This document shows, piece after piece, positions 54,878 to 62,842 of a stretch of DNA of 64,000 nt. The notes below the pieces were generated by a model. It ran no database searches. It had not been told where the DNA came from and worked only from the letters and a program-made list of their open reading frames with translations. A program made the translations under genes and the position numbers. Source of the DNA: JAICXG01 sp036494545 (GTDB lineage Bacteria > Verrucomicrobiota > Verrucomicrobiia > Chthoniobacterales > UBA10450); contig DASXOB010000003.1 of NCBI GenBank assembly GCA_036494545.1, forward strand, positions 186,001 through 250,000, written 5' to 3'. How positions within the stretch are numbered: position 1 is the stretch's first letter; each line of letters opens with the position of its first letter.

Positions 54878-55078
54878 TCATCGCATATGCGCATGAAAAT
54901 GGGCTGCCGACTGAGGATAGGTCATCACAGCCGCAAAGACAAATCCTCCGACCTGTAGCAGAACGAAGAGACCTATCGGGCCAAATGCGTGGACGCCTCG
55001 CTTCCGGAAAAGATAAATCGGAGCAACCGATGGCCAAAGCCAGTACACCAGCGAATCGAAGTCATATGCCATAGTCAC
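54878..55078 (-). CDS. Possible small membrane protein
   Basis: 66 residues with two hydrophobic helices (SLVYWLWPSVAPIYLF and GPIGLFVLLQVGGFVFAAVM) separated by a basic turn, ending in a His-rich tail (AAHFHAHMR). The frame is clean and the translation looks like a genuine small membrane protein, but no family is recognised and the start is ambiguous. The adjoining 200 bp to the right hold nothing recognisable. Confidence 0.4.
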   Translation of the reverse strand: MTMAYDFDSLVYWLWPSVAPIYLFRKRGVHAFGPIGLFVLLQVGGFVFAAVMTYPQSAAHFHAHMR

Positions 55079-55281
55079 ACCGCTCCTCTGCGCATCGGCC
55101 TGAACCCACCAGGCGATGCTCCAAGGCCAACGAACAATTTGCGAGCCATGATGCGATCGTCAGCATCCGATTTGGCTCGCCGACAAATCCATAAAACCCA
55201 GTCACCGCCCCAGCACAGAAGATACATAGTGGGGTCAGCATCTAACGACGACAAGTTGAACCACATTTTCGAAGCCGCGGA

Positions 55282-55764
55282 TTAGAGGGCATGGCCAGTG
55301 ACAAGGAGGTCGTTAACAAAAGCGTTCGGCTCGCAAGGAGAGACCACGACGTTTCGTCGACCAAGTCGTAGCACGACCGCGCGATTCGGATCTGTCACAA
55401 AAGCGCGGTAACTTCCAAGGAGCCTGTTGTAGTACCAGCCGCTGAAGGAAAAGAGCCCACCGATACCAAACGTGCGCACACTCCAACGCATTGCCCTTGA
55501 GTCAACCTGGGCGGAGCGCAAGTCGGCAAGCGGCAATCGAGTCGTCCAAAAGAGGCGGCGAATAAGAAGCGCTTCGGAAGTAACGGTATAGCTTTGGATG
55601 GTTAAGAGCAGACCTCCCAACACGATGGCAAGTGGAAGAACCGCCAGCCACACATCGCCGCGGGCAGCGACTGTCACTGCAACAGTGACGCAAATGAGCG
55701 TAGCGAACACAGACATATAGATCAGCGACCTGCTCCAAGGTGCCGTATAGTTTTTCATCGTCAT
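55282..55764 (-). CDS. Bacterial PH-domain membrane protein
   Basis: 160 residues. Two transmembrane helices (LIYMSVFATLICVTVAVTVA and VWLAVLPLAIVLGGLLLTI) are followed by a bacterial PH/DUF304-type domain (SYTVTSEALLIRRLFWTTRL, PLADLRSAQVDSRAMRWSVR, VVLRLGRRNVVVSPCEPNAF). The end LGRRNVVVSPCEP matches the conserved strand of this family. Proteins of this type sit in the inner membrane and may bind lipids. The ATG at 55764 is preceded by GGATATGA. Confidence 0.75.
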   Translation of the reverse strand: MTMKNYTAPWSRSLIYMSVFATLICVTVAVTVAARGDVWLAVLPLAIVLGGLLLTIQSYTVTSEALLIRRLFWTTRLPLADLRSAQVDSRAMRWSVRTFGIGGLFSFSGWYYNRLLGSYRAFVTDPNRAVVLRLGRRNVVVSPCEPNAFVNDLLVTGHAL

Positions 55765-55929
55765 ATCCTTTCAGGTGAAATGTAATGCCGTCTCTAGAAA
55801 AGAACAGCTGCCACGAGCGTGGCGTGCGCAGCTCCTGGTAAAAGGCCTCTGGTCATTAACAAATTGGGCATACTTCGGCTCGCGGTCGACTCCATTAAGT
55901 GGTGGCATGTCATCTCGAACCTGCACGAA

Positions 55930-56328
55930 CTACTTCGCCATCAGACGCCCCTTCATATCAGTGTATGCAGCTTCGATTAGCTTCATTAGTGCCATCGCAT
56001 CTACCTCACGCTCAGGGCTCAGTTTCACATGACGCATGAACCTGCCGGTGCCTTCCAAAAGGCCAGTCGGATCGGTAAGCTCGGTGCCACGAAAAAACCC
56101 GACATTGACGTGAGCTTTGAAGGCATTGACGTAGGCGAAGGCTGCATCGCCGACGCACGCGGTCGGATGACCATCATGCAATAGCTCTCGCACGTCGTCT
56201 CCGCGCTTGCGCATGACTTCAAACCACCGCTGCGCGATCGCGCCCAAGCGATCCGAATGCTCACGCATCCAGACATCGACTGCAGAATCTCGCTCGACCG
56301 CAGTGCGGAAACGCCAAAGGTCGCTCAT
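55930..56328 (-). CDS. DUF1801 family protein
   Basis: 132 residues with a helical N-terminal extension (VERDSAVDVWMREHSDRLGA) and the DUF1801 core (MRKRGDDVRELLHDGHPTAC, AFAYVNAFKAHVNVGFFRGT, LLEGTGRFMRHVKL). This subgroup lacks the N-terminal pattern of the 8886 gene, so the two are distant. Function is unknown. The surrounding 400 bp on both sides hold little coding sequence. Confidence 0.82.
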   Translation of the reverse strand: MSDLWRFRTAVERDSAVDVWMREHSDRLGAIAQRWFEVMRKRGDDVRELLHDGHPTACVGDAAFAYVNAFKAHVNVGFFRGTELTDPTGLLEGTGRFMRHVKLSPEREVDAMALMKLIEAAYTDMKGRLMAK

Positions 56329-56739
56329 GACGATTTCATTTCAGCGCTGGTCCCCCAAAGCTGGAATCTCGAGCCTTGCGGGCTGGCGCGCAAGATATAG
56401 ATCGATCTCAGGTCACATCTGCTCGCAAAGCCTGGTGAAAGTGCAGATTCTGTCGGAATTTTGTCGGATACAAATCGAAACTAAAATCGTTCTTGTGCCG
56501 GGCGAATGCGTGGATGCTAATCAAAACATGGCGCATTGGATGACGCCAGGCGGGCAAAGCAGCGACGCCATGGCCGTGATCCTGGCGGATTCATGCTTGC
56601 CCGCTATCTCGTGAGCATCTTTTTCCAGGAGACTCCAGCCGCCACCGCGACTTATCGCGAAGTGACATCGCTGTTACTCGTTACCGCCCCTGTCTTCCTG
56701 CCCGCCTGGTTGCGCCCTGAGTGTCAACCAAATCGAAGC
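56329..56739. other. Intergenic region, about 410 bp
   Basis: No convincing gene. Short open frames on the + strand translate into Arg/Ala-rich sequence without domain features. No RNA gene, repeat or clear hairpin was seen. Confidence 0.5.
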
Positions 56740-57126
56740 TTAGCTACCAGTAACATAGCTATCGAAGATCGAATGCTCCGTGGTCATGAATGCGCATGAT
56801 TGAGAGAAATCGATGAATCGGGACTCATCTGTCATCAGCGTCGACATAGCCTCCGCACCGGAGGACGTCGACATGGCCGCCTTGAGGTCTTCGACGCTGT
56901 CCCACCAAATCTCGGTGATACCATCGTAGGCCGGCGCCAGGTGGCGCGAGTCGGCAAATAGTTGATTCAACTCCGCAGCGCAGGTGTGGCTCTGGATGTA
57001 ACGCTGCGCTCCCAGCGCTTCGGCCATGCTCTTCACCTTTGGAGCGTGGGTGTTCAGCCAATAGCGATAAAACTCTTCCAGCGAAATGTCAGCACGCCGG
57101 CGCAGACAATAAACTAGCTTGACCAT
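56740..57126 (-). CDS. EthD-domain (dimeric alpha-beta barrel) protein
   Basis: 128 residues beginning MVKLVYCLRRRADISLEEFY then RYWLNTHAPKVKSMAEALGA, which is the EthD/ferredoxin-like alpha-beta barrel hallmark. Later DGITEIWWDSVEDLKAAMSTSSGAEAM is also family-typical. EthD proteins are small cofactor-free dimers found near degradation or detoxification genes, probably binding a hydrophobic substrate. The cargo here is unknown. Confidence 0.85.
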   Translation of the reverse strand: MVKLVYCLRRRADISLEEFYRYWLNTHAPKVKSMAEALGAQRYIQSHTCAAELNQLFADSRHLAPAYDGITEIWWDSVEDLKAAMSTSSGAEAMSTLMTDESRFIDFSQSCAFMTTEHSIFDSYVTGS

Positions 57127-57383
57127 TGCAATCTTTTCTCGTCGCAGGTGAGTGGGATGGTATCTTCCTGTCTCTCGAAGTCAATGCTTAGCGGTTTAAC
57201 GAGATCAAGATGAGCTGCGGCCAGCGAACCCGTGGTTCGCCACGGGTGAAAGAGTAGAAGCCATCGAAAGTAAGGCGCCGATCCGGCGATTGCATCCACA
57301 GCGGTGTCGAATAGATAGCTCATCCGACTTGCGGGCCAAGGTGCACACAGCTCTGATGACATTCCCAGGGCGAACCGCACGTC

Positions 57384-58526
57384 TCACTGCGTCCCTGCGC
57401 GAACCCTTGAGATGTCGAATATCTCGAAAGCGTTCGTAGTGCCGCTGCCTTCAACGATGTAAGCGTAGTTGCCCGAGACGAAGATGTCGTCCGGCTGGCC
57501 GCTGTGGGTAAGCGGGCTCTGGCTTACTCGCGAGGGAGTAGCCGGGTTCGAGACATCGAATATCTCAAACGCGTTGGTCGTTCCCGCGCCTTCCACTATG
57601 TAAGCGAAGCCCTCCCTGACCCAGATAGCGTCGCCGCCGCCAGTATCAATCGTGCCCGCGTTGGCAAGGTCGGCCTGGCCTGCCAAAACCGGGGCCGACG
57701 GGTTGGACACGTCGAAGATCTGGAACGCGTTGGTCGTTCCCGCTCCCTCAGCGATGTAGGCATAGTTGCCTGAGACGAATATGCCATCGTCCGGCACTCC
57801 ATAATTCAAGTCGGTCGCGCTCTTAAGGATCGGCACCGCCGGATTCGACACATCGAAGATATCGAAGCCCAGGCTTCCAGCTCCGCCGATAGCAATGTAG
57901 GCGTAGTTACCCCGGACGTAGATAGACGCCTGGTCGAACGCGGTGAGATTGCTCTGACTTACGCGCACAGGAGCCGCCGGGTTAGATATGTTGAATATCT
58001 CGAAGCTATTGGTATAGCTGCCGCCCTCCACAACGTAGGCGTACTTGCCCTGGACGAATAGGCGGTCGCCGGCGTTATTGGTCAGATTGGCCTGACCAAC
58101 GAGCACGGGCGCCACCGGGTTGGTGACGTTGAATACCTGGAGGGCATTAACCGTGCCGCCGCCCTCGACGACATAGGCGAAGCCGTGTGTAACCCATATG
58201 TCGTCGCTCGAGACCCCGTTGCCGCCGTTCGCCAGGTTGCTCTGGCTGATCAGGACAGGACTTCCAGGGTCGGATATATTGAATATCTGGAAGGCATTGG
58301 TCGTGCCGCTCCCCTCAGCGACGAAGGCGTAAGTCCCCTTTATGAAGACGCCGTCTCCGCCGCCATTAACGTTGCCCTGCGCCAGGTTACTCTGGCTGAC
58401 GCGCCGCACGAGAGTAGACACATCGAACATGGTATTTTGCGCGATGTAGCCGCCGGCCGACGCGCCCTGAGCGAAGGGAACTAAAGCGATGCCAAGAACG
58501 AGTAAACCGAGTAGCTTTCTTTTCAT
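57384..58526 (-). CDS. Secreted LVIVD-repeat beta-propeller protein
   Basis: The start at 58526 (MKRKLLGLLVLGIALVPFA) gives a signal peptide and 380 residues. Seven to eight repeats of about 45 residues follow, each with the pattern F(V/I)(K/S)GNYAY(I/V)(V/A)EG, then FEIFDVSNPA.P and a short Ser/Asn linker. This is the LVIVD (PF08309) propeller pattern. It is exported and probably forms a seven- or eight-bladed propeller on the cell surface. It is the last gene before the cassette array on the left. Confidence 0.82.
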   Translation of the reverse strand: MKRKLLGLLVLGIALVPFAQGASAGGYIAQNTMFDVSTLVRRVSQSNLAQGNVNGGGDGVFIKGTYAFVAEGSGTTNAFQIFNISDPGSPVLISQSNLANGGNGVSSDDIWVTHGFAYVVEGGGTVNALQVFNVTNPVAPVLVGQANLTNNAGDRLFVQGKYAYVVEGGSYTNSFEIFNISNPAAPVRVSQSNLTAFDQASIYVRGNYAYIAIGGAGSLGFDIFDVSNPAVPILKSATDLNYGVPDDGIFVSGNYAYIAEGAGTTNAFQIFDVSNPSAPVLAGQADLANAGTIDTGGGDAIWVREGFAYIVEGAGTTNAFEIFDVSNPATPSRVSQSPLTHSGQPDDIFVSGNYAYIVEGSGTTNAFEIFDISRVRAGTQ

Positions 58527-58749
58527 GCGATCTAGATGGCTTCTTAGGATGAATATGCACGCATACCGCATTTGCGCACATAGATGTTACCTGAGTGAGG
58601 CGGCTGAATGGTGATTCGGTGCGGTCGATCTCGCCGTACCGGAGTCGCCAAGCCTGAGAGCCTTCTTAGAGGCTGAGCCAGTTCGCCGGAGGAACCCCGG
58701 AGTCGAAACTGCGTGGAATGATGAGAGGATTGATGAGACTAGCTACGCT

Positions 58750-58860
58750 CGCTCTCGCCAGCGGTGGCTGATTTTATTCTCGTTAGCAATGAAGGTGCTT
58801 TCAGAACGGAAAGCGAGGCAGTACGCGGCCAGCGGTTGGCTGCATCGGATGGTTAGGCTG
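58750..58860. other. Rearranged attC remnant (site A)
   Basis: The right half of an attC (CCAGCGGTTGGCTGCATCGG then GTTAGGC, ending 58858) closely matches the right half of site F (62790-62839). Its left half is not in the usual inverted place. Instead an attC half of the other type (CCAGCGGTGGCTGATTTTAT, then TCTCGTTAGC, 58762-58793) lies in the same + direction. The site is probably no longer able to fold normally. Confidence 0.5.
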
Positions 58861-58875
58861 TGCGGTCACTCGGAG

Positions 58876-59031
58876 TCAAATTCTGCGCCTAAAGCTTCTG
58901 CCATCTTCTTTGATACTTAGCCGTCGGCTAGACAGCGCGACCTTGTGAGCGAGTGTCGGGCTGTAGGCGAGCACGTCCTCGCGATTGCCGTCGCGCCAGA
59001 TCGGTAAAATGACTTTATGTCCGTTCACCAC
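58876..59031 (-). pseudogene. TIR-domain protein remnant in the cassette array
   Basis: About 51 codons read VNGHKVILPIWRDGNREDVL and then AYSPTLAHKVALSS. This strongly recalls the C-terminal end of bacterial TIR (TIR_2) domains, where ILPIWHxVTxEDVLxYSPTLADKVAL is common. The N-terminal TIR part with the catalytic Glu is missing. The similarity begins within about 15 bp of the left boundary of attC site B, so the truncation coincides with a cassette boundary. TIR domains cleave NAD+ in bacterial immune systems. This fragment alone could not do so. Confidence 0.5.
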
Positions 59032-59043
59032 GGAATATTTCCG

Positions 59044-59142
59044 TCTAGTCCGGCTGCGCTCGGTGGTAAGGCCCGGAGAAAAGGCGGACATGGCGGCGGG
59101 GTTTGGTGAGCAATTTGACCGACGACCCGAGCGCGGTTAGGC
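59044..59142 (-). other. attC site B (partly degenerate)
   Basis: The right core GTTAGGC (59136-59142) is intact. The inner arms CGCTCGG (59057-59063) and CCGAGCG (59127-59133) pair perfectly. The left core is degraded to TCTAGTC. About 99 bp long, with all neighbouring sites in the same orientation. Confidence 0.6.
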
Positions 59143-59162
59143 AGGCGAAATTCCTCCCACGG

Positions 59163-59855
59163 TCACTCTGCGCCCGGAGTGTTCACGGGTGCGAGTAATC
59201 CTTGCGTGATGATGAACCACTGCCAAATCGTGAGGATAACACCTATCATCGCACCGAAGCTAAACGGCCCCCAACTCCGAAGCAAGATGATCTGCGCCGG
59301 TATGATGCCTAGCACTAACGCCAATCGAACGCGCTTACCGCGGGTCCATACCCATCGGGGGGCCGACCGTTGCCGATGACTCCGCAGATCCCGAATCACC
59401 CAGAGCAGCGCACAGCCTGCGACCGTCCCAAAGACCACTGGCCCGGACCTCACGAGCGAAAACCTGGCGCCCAGCGTCGCCCCTTCGAAAAAAAGCTCCT
59501 CCGGATGGTTGACGGCTGCGTAGAACACGGCGATCGCGAGCGAACCGTGCAGTATCAGTAAGAGCCAGTGGAAGGGCGGACGGGCACCTTGCCAGCCGAA
59601 ATAGAACAAGCTGAAGACGAACACACCGCTCACGGCCAAGAGCCAATACGCACCTCCGATCCCTCGCCCACCAATGCCATCGGCAAACATCCACTGGTAC
59701 GCCCGTCCCTCCATCAATCCCCGCACGAGCGGGAGCCACAAGACGATACCTGTGAGCAACGAGGTCCATAGGAGCAGTATTCGAAGGAGCAGGTCAGGTC
59801 GCCACGCGAGCGAACCATCGCGTTCTGACTGGACTTGATGTTCAGTGATTGCCAT
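59163..59855 (-). CDS. Polytopic membrane protein carried as a gene cassette
   Basis: The ATG at 59855 (MAITEHQVQSERDG) gives 230 residues. A TTG upstream would begin inside attC site C. Five to six hydrophobic segments are present, among them LLRILLLWTSLLTGIVLWLP, WLLAVSGVFVFSLFYFGWQG, WLLLILHGSLAIAVFYAAV, VVFGTVAGCALLWVI and MIGVILTIWQWFIITQGLL. No domain is recognised. It lies between attC sites B and C, and its stop is 20 bp from the core of site B, as expected for cassette cargo. Confidence 0.75.
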   Translation of the reverse strand: MAITEHQVQSERDGSLAWRPDLLLRILLLWTSLLTGIVLWLPLVRGLMEGRAYQWMFADGIGGRGIGGAYWLLAVSGVFVFSLFYFGWQGARPPFHWLLLILHGSLAIAVFYAAVNHPEELFFEGATLGARFSLVRSGPVVFGTVAGCALLWVIRDLRSHRQRSAPRWVWTRGKRVRLALVLGIIPAQIILLRSWGPFSFGAMIGVILTIWQWFIITQGLLAPVNTPGAE

Positions 59856-59870
59856 GAGGCCGCTTTGTCT

Positions 59871-59994
59871 GCCTAACGAGAACAAGCTCAGCCGCGGCGA
59901 GTGAGAGCGCGGCTCGCAGCGGATTCAAGGGTTTTAGTCATCTGGAAAATGAGCACTACCCCGGCTCGCCGTCGGCTGGAGCGATCAGTTAGGC
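59871..59994 (-). other. attC recombination site C
   Basis: GCCTAAC (59871) and GTTAGGC (59988) bound 124 bp. Inner arms GCTCAGCCGCGGCGAG (59886-59901) and CTCGCCGTCGGCTGGAGC (59965-59982) pair with two extrahelical bases, the hallmark of attC folding in single-strand integron recombination. Confidence 0.85.
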
Positions 59995-60027
59995 CTTTGG
60001 GGTCTGCACTTTCCGCTTCGTTGCGCC

Positions 60028-60939
60028 TCAATCTGCCGGCATTCGCCTGACACGCGCCAGAATGCCATGACCCACGCCGGAACTGTCCTGATAGCGGCCG
60101 CAGATTAATCCCTGTCGATTGATTCCATTAAAAGAGGTAAACGTGGCGCCCGGATAATCGAAGGCGATGAATCTGGCAGGTGATGCCGCGACGAGGGCAT
60201 GGGTTATTCCTGCGTCATCGACGTATCTGCCAACCATCCATTTTTGATCGTTAAGTCCAAACAGACTGGTATCGACGGAATCGGGAGGATCGATGGGAGA
60301 AATGAATGTTCCGTCGGCGTCTCGGAAGAAACCGTGGCCGGTTCCTGCGCCATCAAAATAGGTACCTGCAATCTGATCGGAATTGTTCATTCCAAAGGCC
60401 TCATTGAATCCCTCGGATCCCGGAACGACAAACAGGACTAAATTCCCGCCGATGCTTATGAATCCCGGATTGCCCCCTGCGAGGAGATCAGTTCTGCCAC
60501 AAAAATCCCCGGCATCGTTCAATGACCAGACATAGGTGTTCAGTGCGTCGGGCACATCGAAATCTGTAAACGTGTTATGAGCTAAGAAAAAGCCGTGAGT
60601 GGTATTGTCCGTTCTGTGATCAGTCCCGCACACAGTGCGTAGGTTGTTAATGCCCCGCACCTGAGTGGCACCGGCGGTATCGTTGGGCTCAACAATCGGC
60701 GCGCTGAACGTGCCATCGCGGAACCGCACGAAGCCGCGCGTAACTCCGCTGGAGTCGATATAATAGCCCGCGATGTCGCCGCGGTCATTGATCTTTTGCG
60801 GAAGCGTGGAATTTCCAACCCCGGGATAATCAAAAGTGGAGAGAACGTCGATGGTAATCGCCCCGCGGACTAACGGTGCCGTCAATGGGAGCACAAATAA
60901 AACTGCCAGAATATTGATAACTGAATGTCTTGATTTCAT
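60028..60939 (-). CDS. Secreted HAF-repeat-like protein, cassette cargo
   Basis: 303 residues with a signal peptide (VINILAVLFVLPLTAPLVRG) and GGGGA just upstream of the ATG. The body has repeats of about 45-50 residues with G(I/M)N..G.IAG.Y.D..G..HGF patterns (INDRGDIAGYYIDSSGVTRG, MNNSDQIAGTYFDGAGTGHG, INRQGLICGRYQDSSGVGHG). This is typical of HAF/extracellular repeat proteins, probably a beta-propeller. It lies in the cassette between attC sites C and D. Function is unknown. Confidence 0.8.
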   Translation of the reverse strand: MKSRHSVINILAVLFVLPLTAPLVRGAITIDVLSTFDYPGVGNSTLPQKINDRGDIAGYYIDSSGVTRGFVRFRDGTFSAPIVEPNDTAGATQVRGINNLRTVCGTDHRTDNTTHGFFLAHNTFTDFDVPDALNTYVWSLNDAGDFCGRTDLLAGGNPGFISIGGNLVLFVVPGSEGFNEAFGMNNSDQIAGTYFDGAGTGHGFFRDADGTFISPIDPPDSVDTSLFGLNDQKWMVGRYVDDAGITHALVAASPARFIAFDYPGATFTSFNGINRQGLICGRYQDSSGVGHGILARVRRMPAD

Positions 60940-60996
60940 ATGAATTTCCCCGAATCTGCATGCCTAGAGATTTCGAGTCTCTCCGTCAAGCTTTCC

Positions 60997-61034
60997 GGTA
61001 GTGGCTCAGTTGAAATCCAAACTGAGCCACTACC
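60997..61034. repeat. Perfect 15-bp inverted repeat
   Basis: Arms GGTAGTGGCTCAGTT (60997-61011) and AACTGAGCCACTACC (61020-61034) flank an 8-base loop. It lies upstream of the HAF-like gene inside the cassette. No T-run follows on either strand, so it is more likely a regulatory or mobile-element structure than a terminator. Confidence 0.75.
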
Positions 61035-61169
61035 AGCTTTCCTCGAAAAATCGTCTTTTGGGACAGCGTTAACGGTACGGGAAAATTGCCCCTCGAAGCG
61101 CAGTTCTCCACCGTAAATGGCCATGCTCCGACTGTTGTACCAGTATCGCCATTACGTGGAGCGTCCCAG

Positions 61170-61280
61170 GCCTAACGAGAACAAGATGAGCTGCTGCGAG
61201 TGAGTGCGCGCATGGCAGCGGGATGAAGTCATGGAAATCTTAGCGGTACGCCGGGCTCGCAGTCAGCTGCATCGCCTCCA
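61170..61280 (-). other. attC site D with a lost right core
   Basis: The left core GCCTAAC (61170) and arms GATGAGCTGCTGCGAG (61185-61200) and CTCGCAGTCAGCTGCATC (61256-61273) pair with two extrahelical bases, the same geometry as site C. The expected GTTRRRY at about 61280 is absent (sequence reads GCCTCCATGAGAAGG). The neighbouring DNA to the right is IS110-like, so an insertion or deletion may have removed it. Confidence 0.7.
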
Positions 61281-61505
61281 TGAGAAGGCATCAAGTGGAA
61301 AAATGAAATTCATTTCATCTCTTTATTTTGCAGTGGCGGTCGGGTCGCGCTTCCATTCGGACTCAAGTTTTCAAGCGGTCCATGTTTAGATCCAAGCTCA
61401 CCACAAAAATAGGAACGTTGCCATCTGGTTATCGAAGTCGTCCTCTCAGAGTCGCTTCCAGGCGATGGATCGCAATCGTTCCAGATCGTTCTGTCCTCTC
61501 TCTTT
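61281..61505. other. Non-coding stretch between site D and the transposase remnant
   Basis: About 225 bp with short open frames but no recognisable protein. It is the 3' flank of the IS110-like remnant, so it may be the rest of a degraded element. No intact terminal inverted repeat was recognised. Confidence 0.4.
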
Positions 61506-61655
61506 TCACTGATTAGACCGCTTGCGGGGGAATGGTTCATAGAGCTGTTGGCTCTTCCACAGACTTAAGAGTAGCACCGCCAGCTTGCGCGCAACGGCGA
61601 CCGTCGCTCGCTTCCTGGCTCGCGCCGTTCCCTCAGCAGCCAGTCCGAGCCCGTA
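61506..61655 (-). pseudogene. IS110-family transposase C-terminal remnant
   Basis: About 49 codons read YGLGLAAEGTARARKRATVA, then VARKLAVLLLSLWKSQQLYE and PFPRK. This matches the conserved end of IS110/IS1111-type transposases (ARKRAxVAVARKLAVLLxxLW...YEPF). The frame continues upstream to 61805 but without family similarity, so the catalytic DEDD and Ser domains are lost. The group includes elements that insert specifically into attC sites, which agrees with its place inside the cassette array next to damaged attC D. Confidence 0.65.
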
Positions 61656-61835
61656 GCAACGCAGCGCGCTCTCCGGGCCGAATGGACCCAGGATATGTTC
61701 TCGTCGGCATAAAATCGCGGTTTTGCTTTTCGTCGGACGAAGTCGATGATCTGCGGTCTCTCGCTCGGTCGGTTCCCGCTCGATGATGAGAGCTCCCCAA
61801 GCCATTTTATGCGTATTCGGGTGCGCGTCTGCAAC

Positions 61836-61928
61836 GCCTAACGACGCGGATCACCGACCAGGCGGCAATGACGTCTGATATGGAACGGGAGCGCTATCGG
61901 CGGGTTCGGTGCAGCCGACTTGTTAGTC
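61836..61928 (-). other. attC site E with variant core GTTAGTC
   Basis: GCCTAAC (61836) to GTTAGTC (61922), 93 bp. The arms (CGGATCACCGA and TCGGTGCAGCCG) pair imperfectly. The right core has T in place of the usual purine. The same variant is found at the other end of the neighbouring cassette (62716). Confidence 0.7.
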
Positions 61929-62699
61929 CTTGGTCGCATCTGTTCGGCGCCTCCAAAACTGCCACCATTTTCGTTTCTGCTTCGCCCGTAGTCGATCCCA
62001 GTACTTGTCCCAATCCGGTTTATGTTGCCTGGCAACCTCCACCGCTTTTTCACACGCCTCGATTCGCTCTCGCAAGTTGGGGATATCGACTTCAAGGGCG
62101 GGGTTGGCGTCCACGAGTGAAATCAAGTGCTGTAGTGATCGAGAATCCGCGGCGTTGACCTGGGTTGCGGTGATAAACAGCTCCGCCGCCTGCTCAAGAT
62201 CACCGAGGGCCTCGTAGGCTAGTCCCAAATTCTTGTAGGCGTTTGGCCGACCCGGGTCGATTTCCAATGCTGTCCGTAAATATGGAATGGCTGAAGAATA
62301 CTCCTTAATCTGATTCAACGAATACCCAAGGTTGTTGTGAATGAAATACCACGTTTTGGTGGAACACGGTTCCATTGAAAGCGCCGCCCGATAACGCTGG
62401 GCAGCAGCAGTATAATCGCCTCTCCCTTCTTCAAGCCCTCCGAGTGCTAGATGTCCGGCGCCAATTTCCTCGGGATCGTCAGTGAGCTCCATATACCGCT
62501 GAATACACTCTGACGCCTTGTCAAAATCCCCACCCCGTTGGTACAGGCCGGCAAGACTCCACAACGAATCGGGGCACTTGCCACCGCGAGCATCGAGTGT
62601 CTTAAGCAAACTTTGCTCAGCCTCTGATACCGTCACTGCTTCAGCTCCGGGTGGTGGCAATTCTGTAAACGAGAATCGGAATTGAAACTCTTCGGGCAT
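61923..62699 (-). CDS. TPR-repeat protein, cassette cargo
   Basis: 258 residues. A leader (FQFRFSFTELPPPGAEAVTV) is followed by about five tetratricopeptide repeats: SLWSLAGLYQRGGDFDKASE, GHLALGGLEEGRGDYTAAAQ, IHNNLGYSLNQIKEYSSAIP, AYKNLGLAYEALGDLEQAAE. A basic, Trp-rich end follows (KRKWWQFWRRRTDATKD). The TAA stop is inside the attC core (GACTAAC on the minus strand). TPRs act in protein-protein contacts. The basic Trp-rich tail could touch membrane or nucleic acid, which is inference. Confidence 0.82.
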   Translation of the reverse strand: MPEEFQFRFSFTELPPPGAEAVTVSEAEQSLLKTLDARGGKCPDSLWSLAGLYQRGGDFDKASECIQRYMELTDDPEEIGAGHLALGGLEEGRGDYTAAAQRYRAALSMEPCSTKTWYFIHNNLGYSLNQIKEYSSAIPYLRTALEIDPGRPNAYKNLGLAYEALGDLEQAAELFITATQVNAADSRSLQHLISLVDANPALEVDIPNLRERIEACEKAVEVARQHKPDWDKYWDRLRAKQKRKWWQFWRRRTDATKD

Positions 62700-62715
62700 A
62701 AAGCCAGTTTTCTTG

Positions 62716-62839
62716 GACTAACGAGAAGGAGCTGAGCCACAGCTGGCGGCAACGAGCGTGGCAAGAATGAGGAACTGTTTCATAAAATCAAACGTGGACT
62801 TCACAACGACCAGCGGTTGACTCGAGCGATTGGTTAGGC
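62716..62839 (-). other. attC recombination site F with variant core GACTAAC
   Basis: 124 bp from GACTAAC (62716) to GTTAGGC (62833). The arms (GGAGCTGAGCCACAGCTGG and CCAGCGGTTGACTCGAGC) pair with mismatches and extrahelical bases. The length equals site C. It separates the TPR and DUF4238 cassettes. Confidence 0.78.
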
Positions 62840-62842
62840 GTT

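Noticed and set aside
58590..58740. attC between the LVIVD gene and site A
   Set aside because: Short GC-rich arms exist (AGCCTGAGAG and AGGCTGAG) but no R-box pair brackets them.
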